A DNA stretch of 64,000 nucleotides from Mycobacterium haemophilum DSM 44634 (GTDB lineage Bacteria > Actinomycetota > Actinomycetes > Mycobacteriales > Mycobacteriaceae): assembly GCF_000340435.2 (NCBI RefSeq), contig NZ_CP011883.2:1336607-1400606 (forward strand). The letters are read 5' to 3'. The notes below the pieces were generated by a model. It saw only the letters and a program-made list of their open reading frames with translations, had not been told where the DNA came from and searched no databases. Position 1 is the first letter of the stretch, and every line of letters starts with the position of its first letter. This document shows positions 8,231 to 17,399 of this stretch, piece by piece. The position numbers and the translations under genes were made by a program.

Positions 8231-9271
8231 TCACAAACGTGAGATGTCGATGACGAAGCGGTAGCGCACGTCGCTGGCTAACACTCGCTCGTAGGCCTCG
8301 TTGATGTAATCCGGTTCGATGAGCTCGATTTCGGGCGTCACACCGTGTTCGGCGCAGAAATTCAGCATCTCCTGGGTTTCGGCGATGCCGCCGATGTTCG
8401 ACCCGGACAGGCTGCGCCGCATCAGCGCCAACGCGAATGCCGGCACCGGCATGGGATGCTCGGGGATGCCCAGCTCGACGAGCGTGCCGTTGACGTCGAG
8501 CAGGTTGAGGTATTCGCCGAGATCCAGATTCGCCGAGACGGTGTTCAGAATCAGGTCGAAGCTGCCGCGCAGTTTGCGGAAGGTGTCGGGATCGGCGGTC
8601 GCGTAATAGTTGCTGGCGCCCAGCCGCAGTCCGTCCTCCATCTTCTTCAGTGACTGCGACAGCACCGTCACGTCGCAGCCCAGCGCCGCGCCCAGCTTGA
8701 CACCCATGTGTCCAAGACCACCCAAACCGATGATCGCGAGCCGCGTGCTCGGCTTCGCGTTCCAATACCGAAGCGGTGAGTAGAGCGTGATGCCCGCGCA
8801 CAGCAGCGGCGCGGCGGCGTCCAGCGGTAGCGCATCGGGGATATGTACGACGAAGTTTTCGTCAACGACGATGGCCTGGCTGTAGCCACCTTGGGTTGAC
8901 TGGCCGTCTTTGCCGATCGAGTTGTAGGTGAAGGTCGCGCCCGGTTTGCAGTACTGCTCGAGCCCGGCCAGACAGCTGCGGCATTCACCGCAGGAGCCCA
9001 CCATGCAGCCCACGCCGACGCGGTCGCCCACCTTGTGTTTGGTGACCTCAGCGCCCACCGCGGTCACCACCCCGGCGATCTCATGGCCTGGGACCACCGG
9101 GTAATTCGGTTGGCCCCACTCAGCTTTGACGGTGTGGATGTCGGAGTGGCAGATCCCGGCGAACTTGATCTGGATCGCGACGTCGTGTGGACCCGGGTCG
9201 CGCCGGTTGATGGTGACCTTGGTCAGCGGTTCGGTCGCCGACGTGGCGGCGTAGGCGGAAACAGTAGGCAC
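8231..9271 (-). CDS. adhC: NADP-dependent zinc alcohol dehydrogenase
   Basis: A 346-residue medium-chain dehydrogenase of the cinnamyl/long-chain alcohol type. Catalytic zinc ligands are C41, H63 and E64 (GHE) with C158; structural zinc is held by C94, C97, C100 and C108. The nucleotide-binding loop is GLGGLGHMG (182-190). The GTG start lies 6 bases after TAAGCT, a TANNNT -10 box, so it is probably leaderless. It is convergent with nrdF2 with a 30-bp gap. Corresponds to Rv3045. Confidence 0.93.
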   Translation of the reverse strand: MPTVSAYAATSATEPLTKVTINRRDPGPHDVAIQIKFAGICHSDIHTVKAEWGQPNYPVVPGHEIAGVVTAVGAEVTKHKVGDRVGVGCMVGSCGECRSCLAGLEQYCKPGATFTYNSIGKDGQSTQGGYSQAIVVDENFVVHIPDALPLDAAAPLLCAGITLYSPLRYWNAKPSTRLAIIGLGGLGHMGVKLGAALGCDVTVLSQSLKKMEDGLRLGASNYYATADPDTFRKLRGSFDLILNTVSANLDLGEYLNLLDVNGTLVELGIPEHPMPVPAFALALMRRSLSGSNIGGIAETQEMLNFCAEHGVTPEIELIEPDYINEAYERVLASDVRYRFVIDISRL

Positions 9272-9286
9272 ATCACGAGCTTAGCC

Positions 9287-9346
9287 GCGAGAGTGCAGCT
9301 ATCGACCGCGCCTCTCGGGCGATGCGTCGCCCATTGCACTCTCGCG
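9287..9346. repeat. Intergenic palindrome between adhC and fecB
   Basis: The ends CGCGAGAGTGCA (9287-9298) and TGCACTCTCGCG (9335-9346) are perfectly complementary and the interior is partly so. It lies just after the fecB stop (minus strand) and before the adhC promoter, suiting a terminator between the two. Same family as 4511-4570. Confidence 0.6.
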
Positions 9347-9351
9347 GGCAC

Positions 9352-10443
9352 CTAGTTGATTGGCGCGTTGACCCACCGTAGGTCATCGACGATGCCGCGG
9401 GCTGCGACCACGCCCTCGCCGGTTTGCCACACCTCGTTGTTGACGATGAAGACCCGGTTGTCGTGATTGGCGGACAGCTTGCGCCACGGGCCGCTGTCCA
9501 GGACGGTGGCGGCGCGCTCCGCGGCGGCCGCCGACGCGCACGACACGTAGACGATGTCAGCGTCCGCCATTGAGAAGCCCGCGAAATCCGCCTTCGCGAG
9601 ATCGGCATCGGTGGTGCCGATCTCGATATAAGCCTTGTCGGTGAATCGCTGTGCCGCGGGCCGGTCCACTCCGACCGCGGCAAGCACGCTGGCCGGGAAG
9701 TTATTGGATCCGTAAACCCGCATGGTGTTGGTGGTCAGCTGGACGATGGACGCTTGGTAGTGGGTTGCGTCATGAGTGGCCCCGATCTGGGTAGCCCGTT
9801 GGGAGAAGCCGGTGATCAATGCGTCTACGGCATCGCTGCGCGCCGTCGCGGCACCGACACCACGAAGGTTGTCTTCCCAGGCTGCGCCCGGTGCAGCGGT
9901 GAACACCGTCGGGGCGATCGCCGTCAGCTGCGGATACAACTTCGGCGTCAAGCCCGCAGAGCCCAGAATCAGATCCGGTTGAGCCGCCGCGATAGCGCCC
10001 AGGTCCGGGGCTCTGCGGGTACCCACGCCGGGCAGGCCATGTACGGCGTTGCCCAGGTAGGAGGGCTGGCTTGCGGAGCCGTCCGGCAATGCGGCGGCGA
10101 CGACTCGGGATTGCAAGCCAAGCGCGCACAGCGCATCGAGCTGGTCACCGGCAAGCACCACAATGCGCTGTGCCTCGGCCGGCACCTGGGTCACATCCGG
10201 TTTGACTCCCGCGGCGTTGTGGGCCGGCCGTGTCGGCGGCCCCGGATCGACCGCGGCCGGCTCTGGCGCGCACGCCTGGTCCGGCTGGCGCTCATTTCCG
10301 AGCACACCGGCCCCCGCGATTTGGGTGGTGGGGGTGAGCAGCGATCGCGACGCGCTGGTGGGCGGCTGCTCGGAACCGCAGCCGCTGCACGTCACGGTTG
10401 CCATCGCTGTCAGCGCAGCCGCGGCCAATCTGGGTCGCCTCAC
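9352..10443 (-). CDS. fecB: FecB periplasmic siderophore-binding lipoprotein
   Basis: A 363-residue class III substrate-binding protein; relatives bind Fe(III)-carboxymycobactin or heme. From GTG 10443 there is a short Arg-led signal peptide and a CSGC lipobox with C22 as the lipidated residue. The binding domain starts at RIVVLAGDQLDALCALGL and ends with the VWQTGEGVVAARGIVDDL helix typical of FecB. Upstream in-frame starts would extend it to 420 residues, but the extension would place about 30 or more residues before the signal peptide, so I reject it. No permease genes are adjacent. Corresponds to Rv3044. Confidence 0.9.
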   Translation of the reverse strand: MRRPRLAAAALTAMATVTCSGCGSEQPPTSASRSLLTPTTQIAGAGVLGNERQPDQACAPEPAAVDPGPPTRPAHNAAGVKPDVTQVPAEAQRIVVLAGDQLDALCALGLQSRVVAAALPDGSASQPSYLGNAVHGLPGVGTRRAPDLGAIAAAQPDLILGSAGLTPKLYPQLTAIAPTVFTAAPGAAWEDNLRGVGAATARSDAVDALITGFSQRATQIGATHDATHYQASIVQLTTNTMRVYGSNNFPASVLAAVGVDRPAAQRFTDKAYIEIGTTDADLAKADFAGFSMADADIVYVSCASAAAAERAATVLDSGPWRKLSANHDNRVFIVNNEVWQTGEGVVAARGIVDDLRWVNAPIN

Positions 10444-10841
10444 GCCGAACAGCACGCGCTCGACGTTAACATCCGGCCCTATCGCGACCGGCGCGACACG
10501 GATGACGCTGTCGCGGTGCATCGAGTGTGTTCTGGCGGCTTTGAGTGTGCATTTAGGGCGGGAATTTCGCGATTGACCCGCACTGGCCGCACAGTCGACG
10601 CTCTGCGAGCACACTCGACGCCATGCGGGCGAACCGGGGGTTGGTCAGAGCAGCCCGCGGGACGGCTCCGGTGAGGTATTTACGACAGTTCGTAGGACCA
10701 GACCTACCGCCCACCTCTCCGGGGGCTAAGATTCGTCTCTGTGTCGATGGTGATGACCCGCTGCGCCCGGCTTCGCCGCGCTTGCGATCATCACTGGATG
10801 CGTAGTGCGCCCCTGTCCGGAATGGATGTTTGGAGGAGCTG
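10444..10841. other. fecB-ctaD divergent intergenic region
   Basis: About 400 bases between divergent fecB and ctaD. It holds a degenerate palindrome (10521-10619; TCGAGTGTG at one end, CACACTCGA at the other), an inverted repeat GTAGG/CCTAC around 10692-10707, a TAAGAT -10 candidate for ctaD at 10727-10732, and an interspersed GC-rich repeat at 10745-10800. I see no further gene. The ctaD transcript would then carry a roughly 100-base leader that includes the repeat. Confidence 0.5.
10745..10800 (+). repeat. Interspersed GC-rich repeat, copy 1
   Basis: The core GACCCGCTGCGCCCGGCTTC continues into CGCCGCGCTTGCGATCATCA. The same sequence recurs inverted at 18658-18712 upstream of TB22.2, nearly base for base. 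Related cores (GCCCGGCTC/GCGCCGCGCTTGCGACC) occur at 58449-58513 and 59789-59880. Confidence 0.7.
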
Positions 10842-12566
10842 TTGACAGCCGAAGCGCCCCCGTTGGGAGAACTCGAGGCCATCCGTCCATATCCGGCCCG
10901 CACCGGTCCCAAAGGGAACCTTGTCTACAAGCTGATCACCACCACCGATCACAAGATGATCGGCATCATGTATTGCGTTGCCTGCTTCATCTTCTTCTTT
11001 GTGGGCGGCCTGCTGGCGCTGCTGATGCGTACCGAGTTGGCCGCACCTGGTCTGCAGTTCTTGTCGAATGAACAGTTCAACCAGCTGTTCACCATGCACG
11101 GCACGATCATGTTGTTGTTCTATGCCACCCCGATCGTGTTCGGCTTCGCCAACCTGGTGTTGCCGCTGCAAATCGGCGCACCCGACGTGGCATTCCCACG
11201 GCTGAACGCCTTTTCGTTCTGGTTGTTCTTGTTCGGCGCCACCATGGGGATGGCCGGTTTCATCACACCAGGCGGGGCCGCCGACTTCGGCTGGACCGCC
11301 TATACACCGTTGACCGACGCGATCCACTCGCCCGGTGCCGGCGGCGACCTGTGGATTATGGGTTTGATCGTCGCCGGTCTGGGCACCATCTTGGGTGCGG
11401 TCAACATGATCACCACCGTGGTCTGCATGCGTGCACCCGGGATGACGATGTTCCGGATGCCGATCTTCACCTGGAACATCCTGGTGACGTCCATCCTGGT
11501 GCTGATCGCGTTCCCACTGCTGACCGCCGCGCTGTTCGGGCTAGCCGCCGACCGCCACCTGGGAGCCCATGTCTACGACGCGGCCAACGGCGGAGTCCTG
11601 TTGTGGCAGCACCTGTTCTGGTTCTTCGGTCACCCCGAGGTCTACATCATCGCGCTGCCGTTCTTCGGGATCGTCTCAGAGATCTTCCCGGTCTTTTCCC
11701 GCAAGCCCATCTTCGGCTACACCACACTGGTTTACGCGACGCTGTCGATCGCTGCGTTGTCGGTCGCGGTGTGGGCGCACCACATGTTCGCCACCGGAGC
11801 CGTTCTGCTGCCGTTCTTTTCGTTTATGACGTATTTGATCGCGGTGCCGACCGGGATCAAGTTCTTCAACTGGGTCGGCACCATGTGGAAGGGCCAGTTG
11901 ACCTTTGAGACGCCGATGCTGTTTTCGGTCGGCTTCGCGGTCACCTTCCTGTTGGGTGGTTTGACCGGTGTGCTGCTAGCCAGCCCGCCGCTGGACTTCC
12001 ACGTGACCGACAGCTATTTCGTCGTCGCGCACTTTCACTACGTGCTGTTCGGCACCATCGTGTTCTCCACGTTTGCCGGCATCTACTTCTGGTTCCCCAA
12101 GATGACCGGTCGGCTGCTCGACGAGCGGCTGGGCAAGCTGCACTTCTGGCTGACGTTCATCGGTTTCCACACCACGTTCTTGGTGCAGCACTGGCTGGGC
12201 GACATGGGCATGCCCCGGCGCTACGCCGACTACCTGCCCACCGACGGCTTCCAGGGTCTCAACGTGGTCTCGACCATCGGGGCCTTCATCCTGGGTGCCT
12301 CAATGTTCCCGTTCGTGTGGAACGTCTTTAAGAGCTGGCGATACGGCGAGGTGGTGACCGTCGACGACCCGTGGGGATATGGCAACTCGCTGGAATGGGC
12401 GACCAGTTGCCCGCCGCCGCGGCACAACTTCACCGAGCTGCCCCGGATTCGTTCGGAGCGTCCGGCGTTCGAGCTGCACTACCCGCACATGGTGGAACGA
12501 TTGCGCGCCGAGGCGCACGTTGGGCGCCGTCACGCCGAGGAGCTCGCCGAGGTGAGTTCGCACTGA
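10842..12566 (+). CDS. ctaD: Cytochrome c oxidase subunit I (aa3 type)
   Basis: A 574-residue, 12-helix membrane subunit of the terminal oxidase in the cytochrome bcc-aa3 supercomplex. Ligands are all present: heme a H86 and H399, heme a3 H397, CuB H264, H313 and H314, and the cross-linked Y268 in HPEVY. I chose TTG 10842 because GGAGGA (10832-10837) sits 4 bases before it; TTG 10830 would lie on top of that site. It is monocistronic here, with subunits II and III and the bcc genes elsewhere. Corresponds to Rv3043c. Confidence 0.95.
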   Translation: MTAEAPPLGELEAIRPYPARTGPKGNLVYKLITTTDHKMIGIMYCVACFIFFFVGGLLALLMRTELAAPGLQFLSNEQFNQLFTMHGTIMLLFYATPIVFGFANLVLPLQIGAPDVAFPRLNAFSFWLFLFGATMGMAGFITPGGAADFGWTAYTPLTDAIHSPGAGGDLWIMGLIVAGLGTILGAVNMITTVVCMRAPGMTMFRMPIFTWNILVTSILVLIAFPLLTAALFGLAADRHLGAHVYDAANGGVLLWQHLFWFFGHPEVYIIALPFFGIVSEIFPVFSRKPIFGYTTLVYATLSIAALSVAVWAHHMFATGAVLLPFFSFMTYLIAVPTGIKFFNWVGTMWKGQLTFETPMLFSVGFAVTFLLGGLTGVLLASPPLDFHVTDSYFVVAHFHYVLFGTIVFSTFAGIYFWFPKMTGRLLDERLGKLHFWLTFIGFHTTFLVQHWLGDMGMPRRYADYLPTDGFQGLNVVSTIGAFILGASMFPFVWNVFKSWRYGEVVTVDDPWGYGNSLEWATSCPPPRHNFTELPRIRSERPAFELHYPHMVERLRAEAHVGRRHAEELAEVSSH

Positions 12567-12609
12567 TGCGGCGCGGCGGACGTTGTCAGATGAGCGGCGC
12601 ATTTCAGGG

Positions 12610-13845
12610 GTGAACACACCACCCAAGGTGTCGGTGCTGATCACCGTCACCGGCGTGGATCAGCCAGGTGTGACGTCAGCGCTCTTCGCGGTGCTGTCGC
12701 GGCACGGGGTCGAGCTGCTCAACGTCGAGCAGGTGGTGATTCGGGGCCGGCTCACGTTGGGTGTGCTGGTGTCGTGCCCGCCGGAAGTCGCCGACGGTAC
12801 CGCGTTGCGAGACGACGTGCAGGCCGCGATTCACCGGGTCGGTCTCGACGTCACGATCGAGCGCAGCGACGACGTGCCGATCATCCGGGAACCGTCGACC
12901 CACACGATTTTCGTGCTGGGCCGTCCGATTACCGCCCGGGCGTTCGGTGCGGTAGCGCGTGAGGTCGCGGCGCTGGACGTCAATATCGACGTCATTCGAG
13001 GCATCTCCGACTACCCGGTTACCGGGCTGGAGTTGCGAGTCTCGGCGCCGTTGGAAGCCGCGGGACCGCTGCGGACGGCCCTCAACCGGGTGGCCACCGC
13101 GGAGCATGTCGACGTGGCGGTGGAGGGTTACGGTCTGGCCCGGCGCACCAAACGACTCATTGTGTTTGACGTCGATTCCACCCTGGTCCAGGGCGAGGTG
13201 ATCGAGATGCTGGCGGCCCGAGCGGGCGCGCTAGGGACGGTCGCCGCGATCACCGAGGCCGCGATGCGCGGTGAGCTGGATTTCGCGGAGTCGTTGCAGC
13301 GGCGGGTGGCCACCTTGGCGGGTCTGCCCGCCACGGTGATCGATGAGGTGGCCGATCAGTTGGAGCTGATGCCCGGTGCCCGGACCACGCTGCGGACGCT
13401 GCGACGGCTGGGCTTTCGTTGCGGGGTGGTGTCCGGAGGCTTTCGGCGGATCATCGAGCCGCTCGCACACGAGCTGATGCTGGACTTCGTCGCGGCCAAT
13501 GAGCTAGAGATCGTCGACGGCATACTCACCGGCCGGGTGGTCGGCACCATCGTCGATCGGCCCGGTAAGGCCAAGGCGCTACGCGACTTCGCGGAGCAGG
13601 CTGGCGTGCCGATGGAGCAGACCGTCGCCGTGGGTGACGGCGCCAATGATATCGACATGCTGGCGGCGGCCGGGCTGGGAATTGCGTTTAACGCCAAGCC
13701 GGCGTTGCGTGCCGTCGCCGATGCGTCGTTGAGCCATCCCTACCTGGATACGGTGCTCTTCGTGCTGGGTGTGACACGCGGCGAGATCGAGGCCGCGGAC
13801 GCGGCCGACGGCGGGGTGCGCCGCGTCGAGATCCCTCCCGACTAG
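12610..13845 (+). CDS. serB2: Phosphoserine phosphatase with ACT domains
   Basis: A 411-residue enzyme for the last step of serine synthesis, dephosphorylating O-phosphoserine. Two N-terminal ACT domains (about residues 7-80 and 97-172) precede a HAD domain with nucleophile D187 and acid D189 in DVDST, the VSGGF motif, and GDGAND (342-347) for Mg2+. GTG 12610 gives near-exact length agreement with Rv3042c (409 aa recalled); a TTG at 12583 would add nine residues and neither start has a strong ribosome site. SerA1, the first enzyme of the pathway, is at 55709. Confidence 0.93.
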   Translation: MNTPPKVSVLITVTGVDQPGVTSALFAVLSRHGVELLNVEQVVIRGRLTLGVLVSCPPEVADGTALRDDVQAAIHRVGLDVTIERSDDVPIIREPSTHTIFVLGRPITARAFGAVAREVAALDVNIDVIRGISDYPVTGLELRVSAPLEAAGPLRTALNRVATAEHVDVAVEGYGLARRTKRLIVFDVDSTLVQGEVIEMLAARAGALGTVAAITEAAMRGELDFAESLQRRVATLAGLPATVIDEVADQLELMPGARTTLRTLRRLGFRCGVVSGGFRRIIEPLAHELMLDFVAANELEIVDGILTGRVVGTIVDRPGKAKALRDFAEQAGVPMEQTVAVGDGANDIDMLAAAGLGIAFNAKPALRAVADASLSHPYLDTVLFVLGVTRGEIEAADAADGGVRRVEIPPD

Positions 13846-13917
13846 GCGCTTTCCCGCAGCGACCCGCTGGGGTGACCCGGCAGCCGCCGCGGCGTCGCGG
13901 TACGGCACGATGTTCGG

Positions 13918-14784
13918 GTGCCCGAACCTGGCCCCGAAACTGGCCTCGAAACCGATGATGCCGCAGCCGATCCCGATCTGCTGATTGACTTTAAAGACGT
14001 GTCCCTGCGCCGCGAAGGGCGTGTCCTGGTTGGGCCGCTGGATTGGGCGGTGGAACTCGACGAACGATGGGTGATCATTGGCCCCAACGGGGCCGGCAAG
14101 ACGTCGCTGCTGCGTATCGCCGCGGCGGCCGACCACCCGTCGACGGGCGTTGCCTACGTGCTCGGTGAGCGGCTGGGACGCATCGACATCTCCGAGTTGC
14201 GTGCGCGCATCGGCTTGAGTTCGTCGGCTCTGGCGCAGCGGGTGCCCAGCACTGAAGTGGTGCGCGACCTCGTGGTGTCGGCGGGCTATGCGGTGCTGGG
14301 CCGCTGGCGCGAGCGGTACGAAGGCGTCGACTACCAGCGAGCGATCGACATGCTGGAGAGCGTGGGCGCCGAACACCTCGCCGACCGCACCTTCGGGACG
14401 CTGTCCGAAGGCGAGCGCAAACGGGTGCTGATCGCTCGGGCATTGATGACCGACCCGGAACTACTGCTGCTCGATGAACCTGCCGCCGGCCTCGACTTGG
14501 GCGCCCGCGAGGAGTTGGTCGCCCGGCTGGCCGACCTGGCCGCCGACCCGGACGCGCCGGCGCTGGTGCTCGTCACCCACCACGTCGAGGAGGTTCCGCC
14601 TGGCTTTAGCCACTGCCTGCTGCTGTCGGAAGCCAAGGTGGTCGCCGCGGGTTTGCTGTCCGACGTACTGACCGCAGAAAATTTGTCCACCGCGTTCGGC
14701 CAGTCGATCGCTTTGGATGTTGTCGACGGGCGCTATTTCGCTCGCCGAGTCCGTGCCCGAGCAGCTCACCGGAGGCAGCCATGA
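13918..14784 (+). CDS. ABC transporter ATP-binding protein
   Basis: A 288-residue single ATPase domain. Walker A is GPNGAGKT (55-62), the signature LSEGE is at 162-166, Walker B LLLLDEP ends at E187, and the H-loop is VTHHVEE. No membrane subunit lies beside it; it overlaps the next gene by 4 bp (ATGA). This type resembles YlmA/ModF-like ATPases whose transport role is unproven, so it may be a non-transport ABC protein. Corresponds to Rv3041c. Confidence 0.88.
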   Translation: MPEPGPETGLETDDAAADPDLLIDFKDVSLRREGRVLVGPLDWAVELDERWVIIGPNGAGKTSLLRIAAAADHPSTGVAYVLGERLGRIDISELRARIGLSSSALAQRVPSTEVVRDLVVSAGYAVLGRWRERYEGVDYQRAIDMLESVGAEHLADRTFGTLSEGERKRVLIARALMTDPELLLLDEPAAGLDLGAREELVARLADLAADPDAPALVLVTHHVEEVPPGFSHCLLLSEAKVVAAGLLSDVLTAENLSTAFGQSIALDVVDGRYFARRVRARAAHRRQP

Positions 14785-15635
14785 CGTCACCGCCCGCCCC
14801 GCCTGCGCCACCGCGACCGGCGGCGACCGTGATGCTGATCCGGGACAGCCCGGCTGGCTTAACTGTCTTCCTGATGCGCCGGCACGCGGCGATGGATTTC
14901 GCCGCCGGGGTGATGGTGTTTCCCGGCGGCGGCGTCGACGACCGCGATCGCAACGCCGACTTGGCGGAGTTGGGGGCGTGGGCCGGGCCGGCGCCGGCGT
15001 GGTGGGGGCAACGGTTCGGCGTCACAGCCGACCTGGCTGAGGCGCTGGTCTGCGCCGCCGCCCGCGAGACGTTCGAGGAGTCGGGAGTGCTGTTCGCCGG
15101 GCCGGCCGGCCAGTCGCTTTCGTCACCGAGCGGCATCGTTACCGACGCCTCAGTGTACGCCGAGGCTCGCCGCGCGCTGGCCGACCGGACACTGTCGTTC
15201 GCGGACTTCCTGCGCCGCGAAAACCTGGTGCTGCGATCCGACCTGTTGCGGCCGTGGGCCAACTGGGTCACCCCAGAGGCCGAGCTGACCCGCCGCTACG
15301 ACACCTACTTCTTTGTGGCGGCCTTGCCGGAGGGACAGCGCGCCGACGGGGAGAACACCGAATCCGATCGTGCCGACTGGATGACGCCGCAGGCGGCGAT
15401 CGATGACTTCGCGGCCGGCCGTAACTTCCTGCTGCCGCCGACCTGGACACAGCTAGACGCGCTGATCGGCCCCACTCCCCGGACAGTGCGCGATGTGCTG
15501 GCCGTCGAACGCCAGATCGTTCCGGTGCAGCCGCACCTGGCGAAGCGGGGCGACAACTGGGAGATCGAATTTTTCGACTCCGACCGCTACAACCAGGCGC
15601 GGATCTCCGGCGGATCCACCGGGTGGCCCTTTTGA
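14781..15635 (+). CDS. Nudix hydrolase
   Basis: A 284-residue protein, longer than minimal Nudix enzymes. The Nudix helix is recognisable as AAARETFEESGVLF, keeping the RExxEE metal-binding core, after the MVFPGGGVD strand. Substrate is unknown; long NUDT7/NUDT19-like members often act on CoA derivatives, which would suit the enoyl-CoA hydratase gene next to it. ATG 14781 overlaps the ABC gene by 4 bp, so the two are probably co-translated. Corresponds to Rv3040c. Confidence 0.87.
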   Translation: MTSPPAPPAPPRPAATVMLIRDSPAGLTVFLMRRHAAMDFAAGVMVFPGGGVDDRDRNADLAELGAWAGPAPAWWGQRFGVTADLAEALVCAAARETFEESGVLFAGPAGQSLSSPSGIVTDASVYAEARRALADRTLSFADFLRRENLVLRSDLLRPWANWVTPEAELTRRYDTYFFVAALPEGQRADGENTESDRADWMTPQAAIDDFAAGRNFLLPPTWTQLDALIGPTPRTVRDVLAVERQIVPVQPHLAKRGDNWEIEFFDSDRYNQARISGGSTGWPF

Positions 15636-15643
15636 CGGGCCCG

Positions 15644-16405
15644 GTGAGCGAATTCGTCAGCACCGTGGTCAGCGATGGTTCGCAGGACGCCGGCCTGGCC
15701 ATGTTGCTGCTTTCGCGACCGCCCACCAACGCGATGACTCGCCAGGTCTACCGGGAAATCGCGGCGGCCGCCGATGAGCTCGGACACCGCGATGACGTGG
15801 CCGCGGTGATCGTGTTCGGCGGCCACGAGATTTTCTCCGCCGGCGACGACATGCCAGAGCTGCGGACTCTGACCGCGGCGGAGGCCGGCGTCGCCGCCCA
15901 GGTCCGCCGCCAGGCCGTCGACGCCGTCGCGGCGATCCCGAAGCCGACCGTGGCCGCGATCACCGGATACGCGCTGGGCGCGGGCCTGACGTTGGCCCTG
16001 GCCGCCGATTGGCGGGTCAGCGGCGACAACGTGAAGTTCGGCGCGACCGAGATCCTGGCCGGCCTGGTCCCCGATGGCGATGGACTGGCCCGCCTGACCC
16101 GGGTGGCCGGCGTGAGCAGGGCCAAGGACCTGGTGTTCAGCGGGCGCTTCTTTGATGCGGAGGAGGCCTTGGCGTTGGGCCTGATCGACGACATGGTGGC
16201 TCCCGACGACGTGTACGACGCCGCCGCAGCGTGGGCGCGCCGCTTCCTCGACGGCCCGACGCACGCGCTGGCCGCCGCCAAGGCCGGCATCAATGAGATC
16301 TTCGATCTGGCACCGGCCGAGCGGATCGCTGCCGAACGTCGTCGTTATGTCGAGGTGTTTGCCGCTGGTCAAGGCGACGACGAGGGCGATCTGCGGGGCC
16401 ATTAG
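15644..16405 (+). CDS. echA17: Enoyl-CoA hydratase/isomerase family protein
   Basis: A 253-residue crotonase-fold protein. Oxyanion-hole segments are FSAGDDMPEL and ITGYALGAGLTLALA; the FGATEILAGLVPDGD loop carries an acidic residue in the catalytic region. Expected role is hydration of 2-enoyl-CoA in beta-oxidation. GTG 15644 fits the recalled homologue Rv3039c (254 aa); GTG 15623 would overlap the Nudix gene and add seven residues. Its C-terminal tail (GQGDDEGDLRGH) is acidic and differs from the tail I recall. Confidence 0.9.
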   Translation: MSEFVSTVVSDGSQDAGLAMLLLSRPPTNAMTRQVYREIAAAADELGHRDDVAAVIVFGGHEIFSAGDDMPELRTLTAAEAGVAAQVRRQAVDAVAAIPKPTVAAITGYALGAGLTLALAADWRVSGDNVKFGATEILAGLVPDGDGLARLTRVAGVSRAKDLVFSGRFFDAEEALALGLIDDMVAPDDVYDAAAAWARRFLDGPTHALAAAKAGINEIFDLAPAERIAAERRRYVEVFAAGQGDDEGDLRGH

Positions 16406-16415
16406 GCTTCCCTTC

Positions 16416-17399
16416 ATGACGAGGAGTTCGGAAATCCCCGCAGACGCTGCGCCCAATCCGCATGCCACCGCGGAGCAGGTAGCCGCGGCCCAAACGGACA
16501 GCAAGCTCGCCCAGGTGCTCTACCACGACTGGGAAGCTGAGAACTACGACGAGAAATGGTCGATCTCCTACGACCAGCGCTGCATCGACTACGCGCGGCA
16601 CTGCTTCGACGCCATCGTGCCCGATGAGGTATTGGCCGAACTGCCCTACGACCGCGCCCTGGAACTGGGCTGCGGCACCGGCTTCTTCCTGCTCAACCTG
16701 ATCCAGTCCGGCGTCGCCCGGCGTGGATCGGTCACCGACCTGTCACCCGGCATGGTCAAGGTCGCCACCCGCAACGGGCAGTCGCTGGGACTGAACATCG
16801 ACGGCCGGGTCGCCGACGCCGAGGGCATCCCGTACGACGACAACACCTTCGACCTGGTGGTGGGGCACGCGGTGCTGCACCACATTCCCGACGTCGAGCT
16901 GTCGCTGCGTGAGGTGCTGCGGGTGCTGAAGCCGGGCGGCCGGTTTGTGTTCGCGGGCGAGCCCACCAACGTCGGCAACCGATACGCTCGTGCGCTCGCG
17001 GACCTGACCTGGAAGGTCACCATCCGCGCGGTGCAGCTGCCTGGGCTCAGCGGCTGGCGTCGTCCACAGGCCGAGATCGACGAGAACTCGCGCGCGGCGG
17101 CCTTGGAGTGGGTGGTCGACCTGCACACCTTTGAACCGAAAGACTTAGAGACGATGGCGAGGGGCGCCGGCGCTGCGCAGGTCGAGACCGCCACCGAGGA
17201 GTTCACCGCCGCGATGCTGGGCTGGCCGCTGCGCACCTTCGAGGCGACGGTGCCGCCGGGCAAGCTGGGCTGGGGCTGGGCACGCTTTGCATTCACCAGC
17301 TGGAAGACCCTGAGCTGGGTGGACGCCAACGTGTGGCGGCACGTCATGCCGAAGGGCTGGTTCTACAACGTGATGATCACCGGGATCAAACCGTCCTGA
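16416..17399 (+). CDS. Class I SAM-dependent methyltransferase
   Basis: A 327-residue protein with a Methyltransf_11-type Rossmann domain: motif I ELGCGTG (83-89), the acidic strand SVTDLSPGMV, motif II region FDLVVGHAVLHHI, and EVLRVLKPGGRFVFAGEP. Substrate unknown; the long C-terminal Trp-rich extension (GWGWARFAFTSWKTLSW) could bind lipid. ATG 16416 lies 7 bases after TAGGCT (16403-16408), a -10 box, so it looks leaderless. Corresponds to Rv3038c. Confidence 0.88.
   Translation: MTRSSEIPADAAPNPHATAEQVAAAQTDSKLAQVLYHDWEAENYDEKWSISYDQRCIDYARHCFDAIVPDEVLAELPYDRALELGCGTGFFLLNLIQSGVARRGSVTDLSPGMVKVATRNGQSLGLNIDGRVADAEGIPYDDNTFDLVVGHAVLHHIPDVELSLREVLRVLKPGGRFVFAGEPTNVGNRYARALADLTWKVTIRAVQLPGLSGWRRPQAEIDENSRAAALEWVVDLHTFEPKDLETMARGAGAAQVETATEEFTAAMLGWPLRTFEATVPPGKLGWGWARFAFTSWKTLSWVDANVWRHVMPKGWFYNVMITGIKPS

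Noticed and set aside
9352..10614. 420-residue version of FecB
   Set aside because: It would put dozens of residues ahead of the signal peptide and lipobox.
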